Assembly (NCBI GenBank): GCA_014529385.2
Contig: CM043967.1
Span: 130,387,182-130,451,181, forward strand
Origin: Adiantum capillus-veneris
Lineage: Eukaryota; Streptophyta; Polypodiopsida; Polypodiales; Pteridaceae
Reading direction: 5' to 3'
Length of the DNA: 64,000 bases
Both the position numbers and the translations under genes were made by a program. Shown one piece after another: positions 13,272 through 25,560 of the stretch (the first letter of the stretch is position 1; every line of letters begins with the position of its first letter). The notes under the pieces are model-generated. The model worked only from the letters and a program-made list of their open reading frames with translations. It was not told where the DNA came from and did not search any database.

Positions 13272-14352
13272 AAAATTTTAACTCTACAATTAGTTGATAC
13301 ATGTGCTTCTTGAAAGAGTGAATTTATATATAGTAGAGAAAAGTTCTCAAGCTCCTCTTTGCATGTTAACACCTTATCTTGTATATTGGATTGTGCTAGT
13401 TCTTTGGAAGAATATAAGTCTATTAGTACAAGGATTGGGAGGAACAATAACTTTGAAGTTTTTGTAATTCATATATGAGTACAATGGAAATTCCAAACAA
13501 TGCAATCATCATTAGTAGAATGGTGATGTAATTGTAGTAACCTTTTCATGATCCAAATGGTGCTTGGCTGAACTTGCAATTCCAATATCTGCTAAAGTAT
13601 ATGCATTTGTTACTCCATGTGAATGCTCTTGGTCACATATATAGTTCATTTGTATCAAAAAAATTCATGTCACATATTTGCACTAAAGATTTTCTCCTAG
13701 ATGGTAATCCCTTGAGCTATCTGATCTTTAAAATGATGGACAATAAGTTGGGTAATTTTGTTCTTGAATATGTTCTGCTAGCCAATCATGCTCGTGAATG
13801 TGCTATGTTAGCCCTACCCCTTGCTTTATTTGTCCATTCCTTGCCTTCCCTTTCTTTGATTTGATTTTGTGGGCAATGGTGAGGCAAGCCTTATATAAAC
13901 ACTATTTTTCTATGGATTTCCTAGCCACAAGCATTGTCTACTTCACATATATTTGCACATCTTTTATGTTGTACGTAGGTATTATGATTTTATCACTTAT
14001 TTAACTTTGAAGATGAACCATTGATGATTGTAAGTGGATACTTTCAAATCATTGTTTGTTCTTTAATGTTAAATCTTTTTTTTTTCCAACCTCAAAATTG
14101 TGAGTGATAAATGTTACAAAAACCAAAAAAGTTACAAAGAAATCCATGCTCCACCCAAGCCGTGGCATCATCCAACCTTCCAACCACAACCAAATACATT
14201 GGCTAATAAAGGACGCCACCCTACGACCATAGACAACGAAAGGGAACTAGGGCTGGTTGGGGTTGCCACCAAGAGGATAGCCCTGCCAATGCTAAGTTCT
14301 TTGATGTTAAATCTTAAGATTGGAAGAACCAAGACAATTCTTATTTAAGTAG
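13272..14352. other. Spacer between the two segmental repeat copies, nothing recognised
   Basis: AT-rich DNA with hydrophobic short ORFs (13574-13864, 13798-14004) that show no family signature and are probably chance. Confidence 0.5.
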
Positions 14353-14648
14353 CATCATTGCTTGAGTGATGAGTAGTGGCTATTCCATGTCGGCATTCCT
14401 GCAATGAATCAATAGTCATGCATGGCATTTATGATGGAGTGCTACCCAAGGATGACGTGCAATGTCTTCAATAGGGAAATCGACCTCTCTTGACTGCCCT
14501 TTGCCTAAATATGTAAGCAGGTGCAATTTACGCTCAAAGATCTAAAGGGAAATTGAGAAAAAGCAAGAGCAAGAAGCCGGCATTTGATCTCTAATTGCTA
14601 TCTGGAATGGGAGAGGCCTACTGGATCTACATCATGAGCACATCACTA

Positions 14649-15692
14649 TTGGAATTAGGATTGCAGGGAAACACACACAAATTGGAGAGGATGAAGGAAG
14701 CTCAAGGCAGACAAGCCTCATTGCGACTTGCATAACGACCATCTAGAATATCCCAAGCCTGTTTTTGCAGATTTCGATGAACAAATGTGAGGAGTAATAG
14801 TGCGCTTCACAAACAACGCAATCAATGCATGAGCCTACACATCTTTTACATCCCAATGAGCTTGTTCTGCCATAGGCAAAACAACTCTAATAGCAGCAAT
14901 CCTTGCAGCAAGACCTGCAACATCCTCAACATCGCCTGTATCCTCACAACCAGGACGTACATCAATGCCCTGCACAATGTTCCAAATGCCCTTCGACATA
15001 AGAACATGTTGCATCATATAAGACACATAGGGTAATTGTCCCCATCCGATCTGTCCTCAACAACAAACATCTTGAGCACATCTGTGTTGTTGTTAGCCAT
15101 GGTATATGATGCACCTGATGTGAAATCTGCCCGAAAAGAGGAGAAGAAAAGTAGGAACAACATGTGCTATATAGCAGAAACCGTAGAAGACCGTAAGGGA
15201 CCTGATATGCAAAAACGGCACCAACAAAAATTTTGCACAAAATGACGAAATAGCCTGCATAGTCCTGCATGTAATGGAAACGGAGGCCAAAACGAGCCCG
15301 AATTAGAAATCTGGAGTAGACTGAACTCTACGATCTTGCCCGGGATAAGTGTCCACTTGCGAGCGCTCGCCAAAGCTCACAAAAATTGGAGAAAATGTGC
15401 AGGCATGTGATGGAGCTACTGGCGACTAAGCCCGAAAGGATGCAACCTGCTATGATACCAATTTTTTGGAATTAGGGTTTCTGGAAAATACAGAGCTTGG
15501 AGAAGACGAAGGAAGCTCAAGGCACACAACATAGTGTGTAATACTTAGTGTGCAATGGAAAGATAGGATAGCCCTAGAATGATGGGCGTATATATAATGC
15601 ACAGGGAAAAAACCTCCTAGTGAGGGAAAAAATGCCCCGACAGTCCTAAGTGTGTGAACACACTTAGGACTATCACATGTATATGGTAATAG
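14649..15692 (-). mobile_element. Internally deleted Ty1/copia retrotransposon
   Basis: Read on the minus strand: a 5' LTR (about 15683 to 15467, ending CCTAATTCCA), then AAAAA and a primer-binding site TGGTATCATAG (15450-15460) complementary to initiator tRNA-Met, then a gag start, and finally about 65 bp (14714-14650) matching only the last part of the LTR. The remaining gag, all of pol, the polypurine tract and most of the 3' LTR are gone. TCACTA flanks it at 14643-14648 and 15693-15698. Exact 5' LTR start is uncertain because the flanking duplication sits ~10 bp beyond the nearest TG. Confidence 0.75.
14717..15100 (-). pseudogene. Copia gag fragment
   Basis: From ATG at 15100 the minus strand reads MANNNTDVLKMFVVEDRSDG, then after a one-base frameshift near 15028 YMMQHVLMSKGIWNIVQGID, ending WDVKDV with a TGA at 14835, and gag-like sequence (FVKRTITPHI, then RYASRNEA) continues to 14717. 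The W-x-x-M-x-x-x-L-x-x-x-G-x-W-x-x-V-x-G pattern is that of copia gag N-termini. Frameshift, stop and truncation make it non-functional. Confidence 0.75.
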
Positions 15693-16175
15693 TCACTAGT
15701 CCCATCAGGTGTACCCACCCATAGACAAGCTAAATGTGTAGCAAGAATGTGCTCAAATAGAGACTGATGAGCTACTAGCTGAGCCTACAAAGTGGATCTA
15801 CTTTCTTTTGTCACAACAAGAAAATTAGGCTACACATTGTTGTGATAAATGGCATGCTATCCTAGCAAGGACATCAAGACTTATTGAGTGCCACTAGCTC
15901 TACTATCCAGCTTGTAGTTGGCAACATGCATATAGTTTGTAATTGAGGTATGTGAGTATTGGCACGATGCAAATCGTGGCCCACCAGCACAACTACCTGC
16001 TTCATCCTCACCATGCATATGATATATAAACCAAGGAAGCTCTTGTAGTAGCAAAAGGGCTTGGTCGACATACATAGTGGACTTGGAGGAATGGTAAAGT
16101 TAAATGGATTTGAATATCACCTTCTGGCTAAGCTATTGTTGTTACTTCAAAATATGGACAATGTATTGAAGTCAT

Positions 16176-17389
16176 TGAGCTGAAGTTGAGATTGCTACAT
16201 GACAAGCCTTTGTAGTTATTGACCTGATTTCATGCTTTTAAGGAGAAGAAAAGGTTCACATTGAAAGTTACGGTCTATTTATAAAAACTTATCAATGTTA
16301 TTTCTTGTGCAAAATATGGCCTTTCATGATTTTATTGGTCATTTTAACGAAATCCAAAATCAATTTTGATTGCATACATGGATTCCATAACATATAAGCC
16401 TTCTTTTGGGAGTTTTTGGGCACCTAATACCCCATATAGATAACAATACAACCATAGTTGAGTTTTTTTGGTTCAACTTGAATCAAAGTCATTTTGAGTA
16501 AAAAAAGATAAATTCCTTTAAAGTGCTATTTTGATAGAAAATCATATTAACTTTGTACCTTATATCAACATTTAATCGTACATTCTAGATTTACCTTTAT
16601 ATTGGGGGTTTTTAAGGGATTGTAAAGGCCATGATATGGAACCCAGTTTTTTCATGTGTGTTGTTTTAGTACTTTCTTATTGTGCCCACCATTCTCATAG
16701 GTGGAATATTTTTTATGCTTTTGGCATTATCAATGGCTACCTATGAGTGTAAAGACCCAAAGAAATCTATGAAAAGGCACATTTAGTAGCAATAATGAGT
16801 GTGGCTATTAAATTTTGGTGATTTCCAGAGGCCGATATCTCAAAAATGGCAAAGAATGAGAATCAACTTGTGAACTATCAAAATGTTCATCTTTGGAAGC
16901 TTAACAAATTTTGTGGGATTATTCATAGAAAAAATCATGATCTTTTTCTCAAATTCTCAAAATAGCTCTAAAATGGCTTTAAAACACGTCAATCTACACA
17001 ACAAATTTTGTGGGAGGATTCATAGACAAAATCATGATCTTTTTCTCAAATTCTAGGCAATGATTTCAAAATAGCTCGAAAATGGCTTAAAAACATGTCA
17101 ATCTACACAACCACACTTCTGGAGCACCAAACAGAAAACGCCCAAAGAAAAACTTTTCCTACACAAAAAAACAAACATTTCACTCATAAAAAACTTCTTC
17201 AAATTCTTATACAAAAGTCTTTCAAGTCTACTTGCAAAATAGGTTCTCAACAAGGGTTAAGCACTAGACTTTGCTTATGGACTCCAAACATCCTAAAATG
17301 ACTTGAAACACTAAGTCCATGAGGATATATATAAAAAGTGAACTATCATATTGGCATATTACATTCTCCCTAAATTGTAACAAACTTTG
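16176..17389. other. AT-rich spacer with a ~97-bp imperfect tandem duplication
   Basis: The string ACAAATTTTGTGGGA occurs at 16904 and 17001, each followed by ATTCATAGA and AAATCATGATCTTTTTCTC, giving two imperfect ~97-bp units. No exon or TE domain was recognised elsewhere. Confidence 0.55.
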
Positions 17390-18120
17390 TCCTCAAAACT
17401 AAAAGTGGGGAAATTTGAATTGCAATTTGAGGTCAGGGGATGTGAAGCCGTATGCCACTTATAGGCAACCCTTGAGCCGCTTCACACTAGCCCTTGGCCT
17501 AGAATGTTTCTCCTCTTGGAGAAATGTTTTTGTCCTCGAAAACAAAAGTGGGCTATTTCCTCTTAAGAACACTAATGTTTTCCCAAGTGGCACCTTATGC
17601 AAGTTGGTCTTTCCACTTAAGTGATACTTGACGACACACATGATGATGAATACATGTCATGATACTCTAAAATGCACTCGGGTTCATGCGACGGGTTGGA
17701 GGTTCAATGAAATGGGCCAAAACTTGATGGTCAATGACATTGTCATCCCTATGCAAGCGTTTATGTAAATGACTTACATGAAAAACCAGGTGAGTACGAG
17801 AGTGCACAGGTAAAGAAAGTTTGTAAGAAATATCCCCAACTCACTTGACTATTTTAAATGGGCCACAATATTTAGGATATGACTTAGACATAGGACTAGT
17901 TTTTGAACTTTTTGAATGCTTTGGAACACGTAAAAAATACCTCCTCACCTTCCATGAAAGTGACCTGCCGATGTTTCTCATCAGCATATTTCTTGTCTCT
18001 ATCTTATCAATGAGCAACATTCAACATATCCATATGATCATGGACGAAGTCCTTGACTTGCTGCTGACATGGCTCATCATTAGCCAACCCCACTATAAAT
18101 GGTTGAAAAGCTAGCTCCTC
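17390..18120 (-). pseudogene. Ty3/gypsy integrase C-terminal fragment
   Basis: On the minus strand from about 18060 to 17690 the peptide reads DRDKKYADEKHRQVTFMEGE, then KYCGPFKIVK, ISYKLSLPVHSRTHLVFHVS and HLHKRL. This is the typical end of gypsy integrase (K-Y-A-D-x-x-R-R, then 'GPF-x-V', 'YKL-x-LP', 'H-x-VFHVS-x-L'). A stop follows VK and the reading frame shifts near 17940. The catalytic core, RT and LTRs are not visible to the right, so this is an isolated remnant. Confidence 0.75.
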
Positions 18121-20279
18121 CATTAAGGATCTGTCATGTTATCTATAAGTTTGATTCATATCAATAAAGATCTCTATTTCGTGCATATATTGTGCTCTCT
18201 ATCTCTATTCTTCTATTGTTTTTAATTCTTTTTACAGTGTCATAAACAAATTGTACTGGACATACCCACATAGCTTTGTGCTTATTGATGAACCTGTCTA
18301 ATTTTTAAACATATTATAATAGGCATATAGTCAAAATTGCATGTTGAATGAGACTATGTTAAATTTTTCAAATTACTAAGTCATTGGTTTTTGTACAAGT
18401 TTTGAGGCTAGATGTTGCAACACACATTCTCATTGATGATAAGGCTTGCATATATAGTAAGGTCTAAGCATTGGTAGGTGCTTATGGGGACCTTTTCCTG
18501 ATTGAATAACCATAGTGCTCTCTCCTTGAGCCCTCATTGCCTTGTTTGTAGTTGTATGCCATGTTTGCATCCTCATTGCCCCCAATATTGGAAATTTTCT
18601 AAGTAGGTCACCTTTAAATGGCTATGCAACTCGTGTTATTGTAGGCTCTTTTCTTAGCTTTGTGTGTGTGTGCATGTGCGCTAGAGCCCAAATCCCGCTA
18701 GGCTACCCAACAAGCTCTCTACTAGCCCTCACTACAATTGCCCTCTCTACTAAATGATTGAAAGCACTCTAAGCGGTCACTTCCATTGTCAATCCAACTT
18801 ACATTATTCAAATCTAAGACCCTTGTTTGTGCTTGCACTCAATTTGGTGGCTTATATGGCCTAGTTTGAAACGTAGAAGGTTTTCTTCCAACGTTTTGCG
18901 AACATAAAAGGATTTCCATCTCTTAACCGCACAAAATAAAAAAACTTTGATAACATTTGTTCACTCATGTTGATTAGCCTTCCTTATGAGAAATATCAAT
19001 AAATAATCTCCATAGAAATCTCAAGCTCAAGCCAAACTTGCTTTTCGTCTTAAGGTCATCTCTTCATTGGTGGTGGTGTTTGTATAACTAATCAAAAAGC
19101 ATGAAGCATAATATCTCGTGTTGTAAATTTTCATTAGCAACTCTATGTGTGGAAGAAGGCTGTAGAATCTGCTTGCTTCAAAGAAATGATGTCAAATCTT
19201 AAGCAATGAGGTGAAATCTTAAGAGGGTAGTCATTGGTAAGAGCTGAAGTGATTTGAATAGCCTCCAAAACTAGGAGAAAGAAGAGGAAGCACACAAGAG
19301 GAGCTCCAAATCCTACATACCACGTTGGACGGGGGATGTGAGGTTTGCCCGTCACCTCAATGTGCAAGTCATGGGGGTCCTTGACCAGATCCACTCCCAA
19401 AAGCAGTGAGAACCCTTTGAATGAAGCTTCCCTACAAGGATTCAGCTGCAAAAGCTCTTTTTAAGCTAAGGAGAACCCAAATCGTGTATGTATTTTACAA
19501 GACAACTGATCATTCATGAAAAGAAGATTGCAGGAATACCTTAAAAACCCAATCACCATCTAAATGTTTTTCAAGCCTTGTTACAAATATTCAAATGATT
19601 GTTAGGGGGCGTATTTTATATCAAAATGGGGATATATTAACAAGAGCAAATAAGGAGTACCTAGGTCACTTGAGTTAGCAATTTAAATGAAAAAGGGAAA
19701 ACCCTTGAGAAGAGAAAATGTGGAGTAATCATGTAACTAGAGTTGTCATATTAGATCAACAGGGACATATTTTAAGTACAGAAAATGAGGAAGAATTATG
19801 TCTAGTTACGTGAAGGATGCTGAGGTGGAAGCATGCTTACATGGTTGAATACCATTGCACAAGCAATTCATGACCCCTAGTCATGCTCGACATAACAGTA
19901 CGAGTTTTATAAATATGTCTCATAATTGTGGAATAGAAGAACATAGGCAAGGAATCGTCTTCATAATGTACAAGCAATTCTATACATGTCTTCTAAAATG
20001 GCAAATGTAGAGGTAGAGGACAAGGTTCATGTCAAGGAGACCACCGTGGTCATGGAAACCTAAGTCTAGGCAATCAGATACATACAACTCTCAATGGCAG
20101 AATGTATGCAAGTAGCCAAGAAAATTATCAAGGCAAACGGAGTCAAAGAGATCGCGAAAATTTCTGCAAAATGATGCAAGCAACAATGGCAGAGGATGGC
20201 AGACATGTTGCATGGAGGTGGTAGCAAGACCATTTTGACCAGAGGCTTGAATGGTTACATTTTCCAGACTCTACTATCT
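18121..20279. other. Intergenic DNA, nothing recognised, target locus of LINE-A at its right edge
   Basis: AT-rich. A Gly/Arg-rich patch near 20005-20070 (RGRGQGSCQGDHRGHGN) recalls the basic region of retroelement gag proteins, but no zinc knuckle or other domain supports this. A minus-strand ORF at 19143-19451 shows no family signature. Confidence 0.45.
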
Positions 20280-20294
20280 AAGTAGATGCAAAAC

Positions 20295-20651
20295 GGCGTA
20301 TGGTCAAAATACTTAATGCCAGATCCTTCTGTCCAGGACTTACCACTTCTGTCCAGGATCGGCTCAGCCATTGGGACTGCCCTGGAGACACCTCGCACGG
20401 CAGCCTCAGTAGCTGCCAAGGCGGTTGTCATTCCCTCAGTTTGCATTCTGGTCAGAGACACTCATACACTCCCGAAGGTTATTCTTCTGCCTCGGGTGAG
20501 TGGGGGTTGGTTTAGACTGAGTGTGGAGTATTCAGGTCTCCCGAACCAGTGCTTCATTTGCCGACAGATGGGCCACCTAGCGAAGGCCTGTCCACGGAGG
20601 AGGCCTCGACCTATACCACAGCCTCAGCCCCAGCCTGCAAGGACTGGCTAG
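20295..20651 (+). pseudogene. LINE-A ORF1 fragment with CCHC zinc knuckle
   Basis: Reads LPKVILLPRVSGG, FRLSVEYSGLPNQCFICRQM, GHLAKACPRRR: the DUF4283-linked strand followed by a C-x2-C-x4-H-x4-C knuckle at 20550-20591, then Pro/Gln repeats and a TAG. The N-terminal part of ORF1 is missing because the insertion is truncated here. Confidence 0.8.
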
Positions 20652-21058
20652 CAGACACAGACAGAGACACAACGCACGCATGCAGAGCCACCCTCTGAGG
20701 CTGGGGCTCCAGCGGAGGAGGGATGGCAGCAGGTCCGTGGTCGACGACAACAGGGGCCCAGCGACAGCCTGACACCCAGGGTGGGCCTCAGGCGCCTACT
20801 CAGCAGCAGTGGGTTCCCACGGGGAACCGGTTCGGTTCTCTTGAGCAGGATGACGTCCCTGCTCCAGCCCCCACCCCAACTTCACCCTCGACAGCCCCTC
20901 CCCCTCCAGAGTTCCCCCCCTCTTCCTCATCCTCCCCCCCGCTCTTCCTCCCGCCCCTCTTCTCCACCGCTCCCCCCTGCTCCTTCCCCCCCCCCCCCCC
21001 CCCCCCCCGCTCCAGTTCCATAGTCGTCTCAGGGGGCAGGGCCTTCTCCGGCTGCTAG
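20652..21058 (+). pseudogene. LINE-A ORF1 Pro/Ser-rich tail with a 24-base C homopolymer
   Basis: Frame-shifted continuation of ORF1. EEGWQQVRGRRQQ in one frame is followed in another by WVPTGNRFGSLEQDD, a usual late ORF1 motif, then long Pro/Ser runs. A run of about 24 C (20985-21008) is probably the slip site for one of the frame changes. Confidence 0.65.
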
Positions 21059-21653
21059 GAGATCTCTTGGCAGCGCCTTTGCCACGAGTTGCTTGGCGAG
21101 AGAGGGACAACCTTTCTTGCGGCCCCCTCTCCAGGTGCAGAGGTCCCCTCTTGCAGACATCCCTCAAGGTCTGACGAGCATTGACATCCGACGCCGATGG
21201 GATTTCTTCGACTATGACTTCACTCGTTTTCTCGGCGATCCCTCAGCAGACCATGAGGCAGCCTGCTTCAGGGTCCATGTTCTATTCCTTGCAGCTAGGG
21301 GGACAGAGGCCTTGGACTCAGCAATTGGCTTCTCCTTTCCCCTCTGCGACAGGGACCAGACAGAGTGGACTCTCAATTCAATGTTGGGATGGTTACACAC
21401 ACAGGTCCTAGAGTTCTCTCACCACATGGGCGAACTAGGAGTTACAGACATGCTTCAAACTTTGTGGCCATTGGCCAAATTTGCGGTGACACCTCCAGAT
21501 TCAGCAGGATGTAGACACATTGTGGTTTACTCCTTGCCGATACATAGTGCTTGCCATGCTATGTATACATTCATGAGGACTCCTGGACAGAGGAAGTTGC
21601 TTTACGTAAGGCTCGCTCTAGCTGCTGCGGCAACATCTATTCTCTCTCTCCCC

Positions 21654-22450
21654 ATGAGGATCGTCTCATGGAACGTGCAGTGACTAGGTGGGCCCCAGTT
21701 TCAGCGTCAACGGGGCCGACTGCATCAGGAGCTTCAGCATTGCCTTGTGGGAGGAGAGATCGATCTCCTTATGCTTCAGGAGCACCATATGTGTGAGAGC
21801 CGTATTAGACGTTGTGGTCAGCTCTTGCGTGGACAATATGACACTTTTTGGTCAGCTGCTTTTGGACCTAGAGGCATCCAAGGTGGGGTATGTATGACTA
21901 TTGCGGACTCTTTGCAGCAGGCTATTGTGGGAAGAGGGATTATTGTGCCACGCAGGGCTCAGTGGATTACTATGCAGGTTCAAGGTTGCCTAGTGGGCTT
22001 CCTGAACATCTATGCGCCCAATGTGGTGAGTGCTCGAGCAGAGTTTTGGTCACAGATAGTTGAGTCTCTGCCGCAGGCAGAACACTGGTGCATAGGAGGG
22101 GACTTCAACATGTTCGAGGACCCTTTTCTGACAGGATTGGTGGTAGCCATGCTACTGTGCATGGAGTTGAGTTGGCAGCTTGGGAGAGGTTTTGTATGAC
22201 TCTGAGGGTCCCGGATGTTTGGCAGCACTCTGGCTTTGTGAGGCCCCCAGACAGCCTTGCTTTCTCGCGTTCGGACCACAGAGTGGGAGGAGTGAATCTA
22301 TCGCGGATAGATCGCTTCTACACTAGTGACCACTTAAGTGACTTGGGAGGGACAGTGGGCATTCTGGCAGGGACTTCCTTCTCGGACCATGTATCACTGA
22401 TCCTCACACTGGCAGACAAGCAGAGGAGTGGGAGCACGATGCTTCGCATC
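21654..22450 (+). pseudogene. LINE-A ORF2 endonuclease domain
   Basis: Starts MRIVSWNVQ, the standard N-terminus of L1 endonuclease, but codon 10 is TGA (21681). Downstream in frame are IDLLMLQEHHM, GFLNIYAPN and GGDFNMFEDP (catalytic Asp/Asn). A frameshift near 22140 moves to SRIDRFYTSD and SFSDHVSL, the terminal S-D-H. All catalytic motifs are present but not in one frame. The same frame is open upstream to 21093, so the original ORF2 start may lie further left. Confidence 0.85.
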
Positions 22451-24955
22451 CCAGAGAGGATCTTGTTGGATTCAGTAATCAGAGAGCGGGTAGAGGCTCT
22501 TTGGACAAAGAGCTTAGACAGGCAGGATTCTCCTGCTGACAGAGTGGCCTCAAGCCTAGCTCAGATTAGCCGCTTTTTTCTCCAAGAGTCTCAGGCTCGC
22601 CGGGCTGCAGCGAGAGAGGAGGAGAAGCGTCTCAGACGGGGTATTGCTTCGCTACAGAGGATGCAGGAGCAGCATCCAGACAGCCCTTGGTTGGAGGAGC
22701 AGCTATAGTAGGCTCATCAGGAGCTTGTTAGCACAGAGGAGAGGCGCCATGAGTTTGCTTTCCACTGACAGGTAGGTCAGTGGACCCAGGTGGGCGATAG
22801 AGTGACGGGTGCTTTCTTTGAGACAGTGGGACCTCGGCATTCGCATGCCAAGGTTAGTTAGTTGAGGAGGGCCGACGGGTCAGTTGCTTCTGAGCCCGAG
22901 GATATGCGTGCAGTTGCTACTGACTTTTACTGTGAGTTACTTACTGTCTGCAGAGCCCCAGTCAGAGCGTCAGGATGCATGCAGGGAGAAGGTTTGGGCA
23001 CAGATGCCTTGTCTTGTGACTGAGGAGATGCGTCAGAGGCTTGAGCTACCACTTCAGCTTGAGGAGTTGCACACCTCTCTTAGGGCCCTCCCCCGTGGTA
23101 GCTGTCTGGGTGAGGATGGGCTGACTCCCAGTTTTTTCTTAGAGTACTGGGACCTGCTGGGCCCAGATCTCTGTAGAGATTTTTAGTACATTTTGCATAC
23201 AGGGGTGATGCCTGACAGCATGAGTGAGGGCCTGATCTACCTCATTCCCAAGGAGGGTGGTTCCTTGGATGAGATTCGATAGTGGCACCCCATCACCATC
23301 CTCAACTCAACCTACAAAATTCTTGCCAAGGCTCTGAGTTTGAGGATTCAGCCACTTCTAGAGAGCCTTATACATGGGACTCAGACAGGTTTTGTCAAGG
23401 AACGCAGTATCCTTGACAACATCTTTACTTTTTGGGAGGCTTCTGCCCTAGCACGGCTCCGTGGTGAGGACCTCGTGATTCTTCTTCTCGATTTTGAGAA
23501 GGCATACGACAGAGTTAACTGGGACTTTTCTTGAGGGCACTCTGCGCAGGATGGGCTTCTCAGATGCTTGAATCAGAGGGGTGTCAGCTTTGTATAGACA
23601 GGCTCATAGTCAGGTTCTTTTGGCGGGAGATAGAGGTGATCGCTTCATGCTCACACGTCGGTCAGACAGGGCTGCCCTCTTGCCCCCTTCCTCTTTCTGT
23701 TCTATGCGGAGGTGATGAGCAGGTTTTTGGTGTCGCAGCAGGTTGGTCTACGGGGCTTAGCACTCCCTATTCGGGGAGATGAGCTTCTGGACGCTGAGTT
23801 TGCCGACGACTCAGCCTTGTACTTAGAGGGCCAGGAGGCCAACCTTCACAGGTGTGAGCAGGCTCTGGAGACATTCTGTTGTGCATCGGACGCACTGATC
23901 AACTAGAGAAAGACAGTGGCTTTCTCGGTTGGTAGTGCTCCTGTACCCGATTGGATGCCTGGAGAGGGTGTTAGGTGGATTCCCCTAGGGACTGCAGTTT
24001 GGTACTTGGGTTGTCAGGTTGGTTTGGACTTGTCTCCCGAGCAGCAAATTGCTCCCCTTCTCCTGTCTATCAGGAGAAAGTTGTTACAATGGAGCTCAGC
24101 ACGACTGTCTTTGGCTAGCAGAGTAGTAGTGGCCAACCAGGTGTTGTTGGCGACTATGTGGTACATCACTTCTTGCTGGATTTTCTCGAGTTCTTGCATC
24201 AGCCAGGTAGAGAGGCTGATTAGAAACTTCCTCTGGTCAGGAGGTGACACTCAGATGGCCCGAGCCAAAGTGGCTTGGCAGGTCATCACTCTTCCTTGTT
24301 CACACAGGGAGGGCTTGGGATCATTGACCCATCACAACAGAGCAAAGCCCTTCTTGGGAAGTTCATTGTCAGAGGACTTCTTCTAGGTGAGGAGCCCTGG
24401 AAGGAGTTCTTGGTGCAGCGGCTTCGTGCTAGGGTGCCTCAGGCAGGAGGCCGCTGGCAACCTTCGACCAGATGGGTCTTCACAGAGATACGCAGAGTTG
24501 GTTTGAACAGGAGACTGGAGGACCGCTTCGCTATAAGTCTACTTTGCTCTTGGGAGCTCTTGCGGCGAGGCCTGGAGCAGAGACAGCCTACTTGCACGGA
24601 GGAGCGCCTACGGCAACCCCTTGTCTGGAACCCCATGGTTAGCACTCAGAGAGGCCACTTGGTTGGTAGTCGGCCTCATGTTTCCTGGGGTCCCATGGCT
24701 GTGGGTCCAACGCGCTCTTTAGGTGACTGGTTAGAGTTCACAGGCTTGTTAGAGGAGGTGCAGGGTTTCCAAATACAGGGCATGAGAGGGGTGCAGAGCA
24801 TGTGCCAGGACATCTTAGAGGTAGTTCTTGCTGAGTGGCTCACGCCTCTCGAGCCAGTAGCACCCAGGTGGATGGGAGCCTTCACACGACTGGAGGTTCT
24901 CATCTCCGTCAAGGCTTGTTCAGAGACTGTTCCCTTCCTTTTCTTCGAGCTTTAG
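22451..24955 (+). pseudogene. LINE-A ORF2 reverse transcriptase
   Basis: Motifs in order: LIYLIPKEGGSLDEIR and WHPITILNSTYKILAKALS, TQTGFVKERSILDNIFT, LLLDFEKAYDRVNWDF (motif A, 23485-23525), RQGCPLAPFLFLFYAE (motif B, 23667-23715) and AEFADDSALYLEG (motif C with both catalytic Asp, ~23797-23830), then thumb and connection segments including WIPLGTAVWYLGCQVG and WSGGDTQMARAKVAW. Breaks include stops at 22708, 23186, 23280, 23534 and 23906 and frame changes near 23000, 23650 and 24300. Confidence 0.88.
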
Positions 24956-25079
24956 GGTGGGGGACGCCTACAGCGAGTTGCAGTAGAGGCCCCGTAGGTG
25001 GCTGAGTGCTGTTTTCAGAGGATCCGAGTAGTGGGCATCTGTGGGAGGACTTGTGTCATAGATCCTAACCTGGCAGCTC

Positions 25080-25560
25080 TTGAGACTCGACACTGGAGGC
25101 TGTGGGCTTGGAAGTGTTGTCCCACTAGCACGAGTACAGTGGGATCCTAGTGAGTGGCTCTGGAGGGACCCCTTCTCTTCTGCAGACCACCCTGGAGTCC
25201 CTTTCTTTCAGTACACTGTTCGACTGGGACGTCATATATTAGCAACACAGAGAGAGGCCCGCCCCACTGCAGCACCTCATTGGCAAGAGGAGGGTCTCAC
25301 AGCTGGGTTCTTGGCAGCCTTCTGGGAGCGGTTGTGGGACTCCAGACAACCGAGGCGAGTCACCTTGTTTCAGTGGCTGGTCGCACACATAGCTATAGCA
25401 ATTGGGAGATGGCTAGTGCATAGTGGTCTCTCGGCCGCATGTGCAACTTGTGACCATCTTGTGGAGAGTTAGCGTCACTGTCTTTGGGACTGTCCCTCGG
25501 CCCAGTAGGTGTGGCTACAAGTTCTTCGGCTGATGCCCCACTGTACATATGCTGGTTTTT
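25080..25560 (+). pseudogene. LINE-A ORF2 C-terminal zinc-binding domain (zf-RVT)
   Basis: FQWLVAHIAIAIGRWLVHSG is followed by CATCDHLVES, a TAG, and RHCLWDCPSAQ. This gives C-x2-C...H-C-x-x-x-C spacing of the plant LINE zf-RVT domain with one nonsense codon in the middle. Confidence 0.75.

Larger units (their letters stand above)
14353..16175. repeat. Segmental repeat, copy 2, split by a copia element
   Basis: Matches 12323-13271 over 14353-14648 and again from 15693 to 16175. The intervening 1.04 kb is a truncated copia element bounded by TCACTA on both sides. Copy 1 therefore serves as the empty-site control. Confidence 0.85.

Noticed and set aside
13574-14004. Hydrophobic plus-strand ORFs as a membrane protein
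   Set aside because: Short, overlapping in two frames, AT-driven composition and no conserved motif.
20723-21058. Host proline-rich or extensin-like protein
   Set aside because: It sits between a LINE zinc knuckle and LINE endonuclease inside the LINE-A target duplication, so it is the ORF1 tail.
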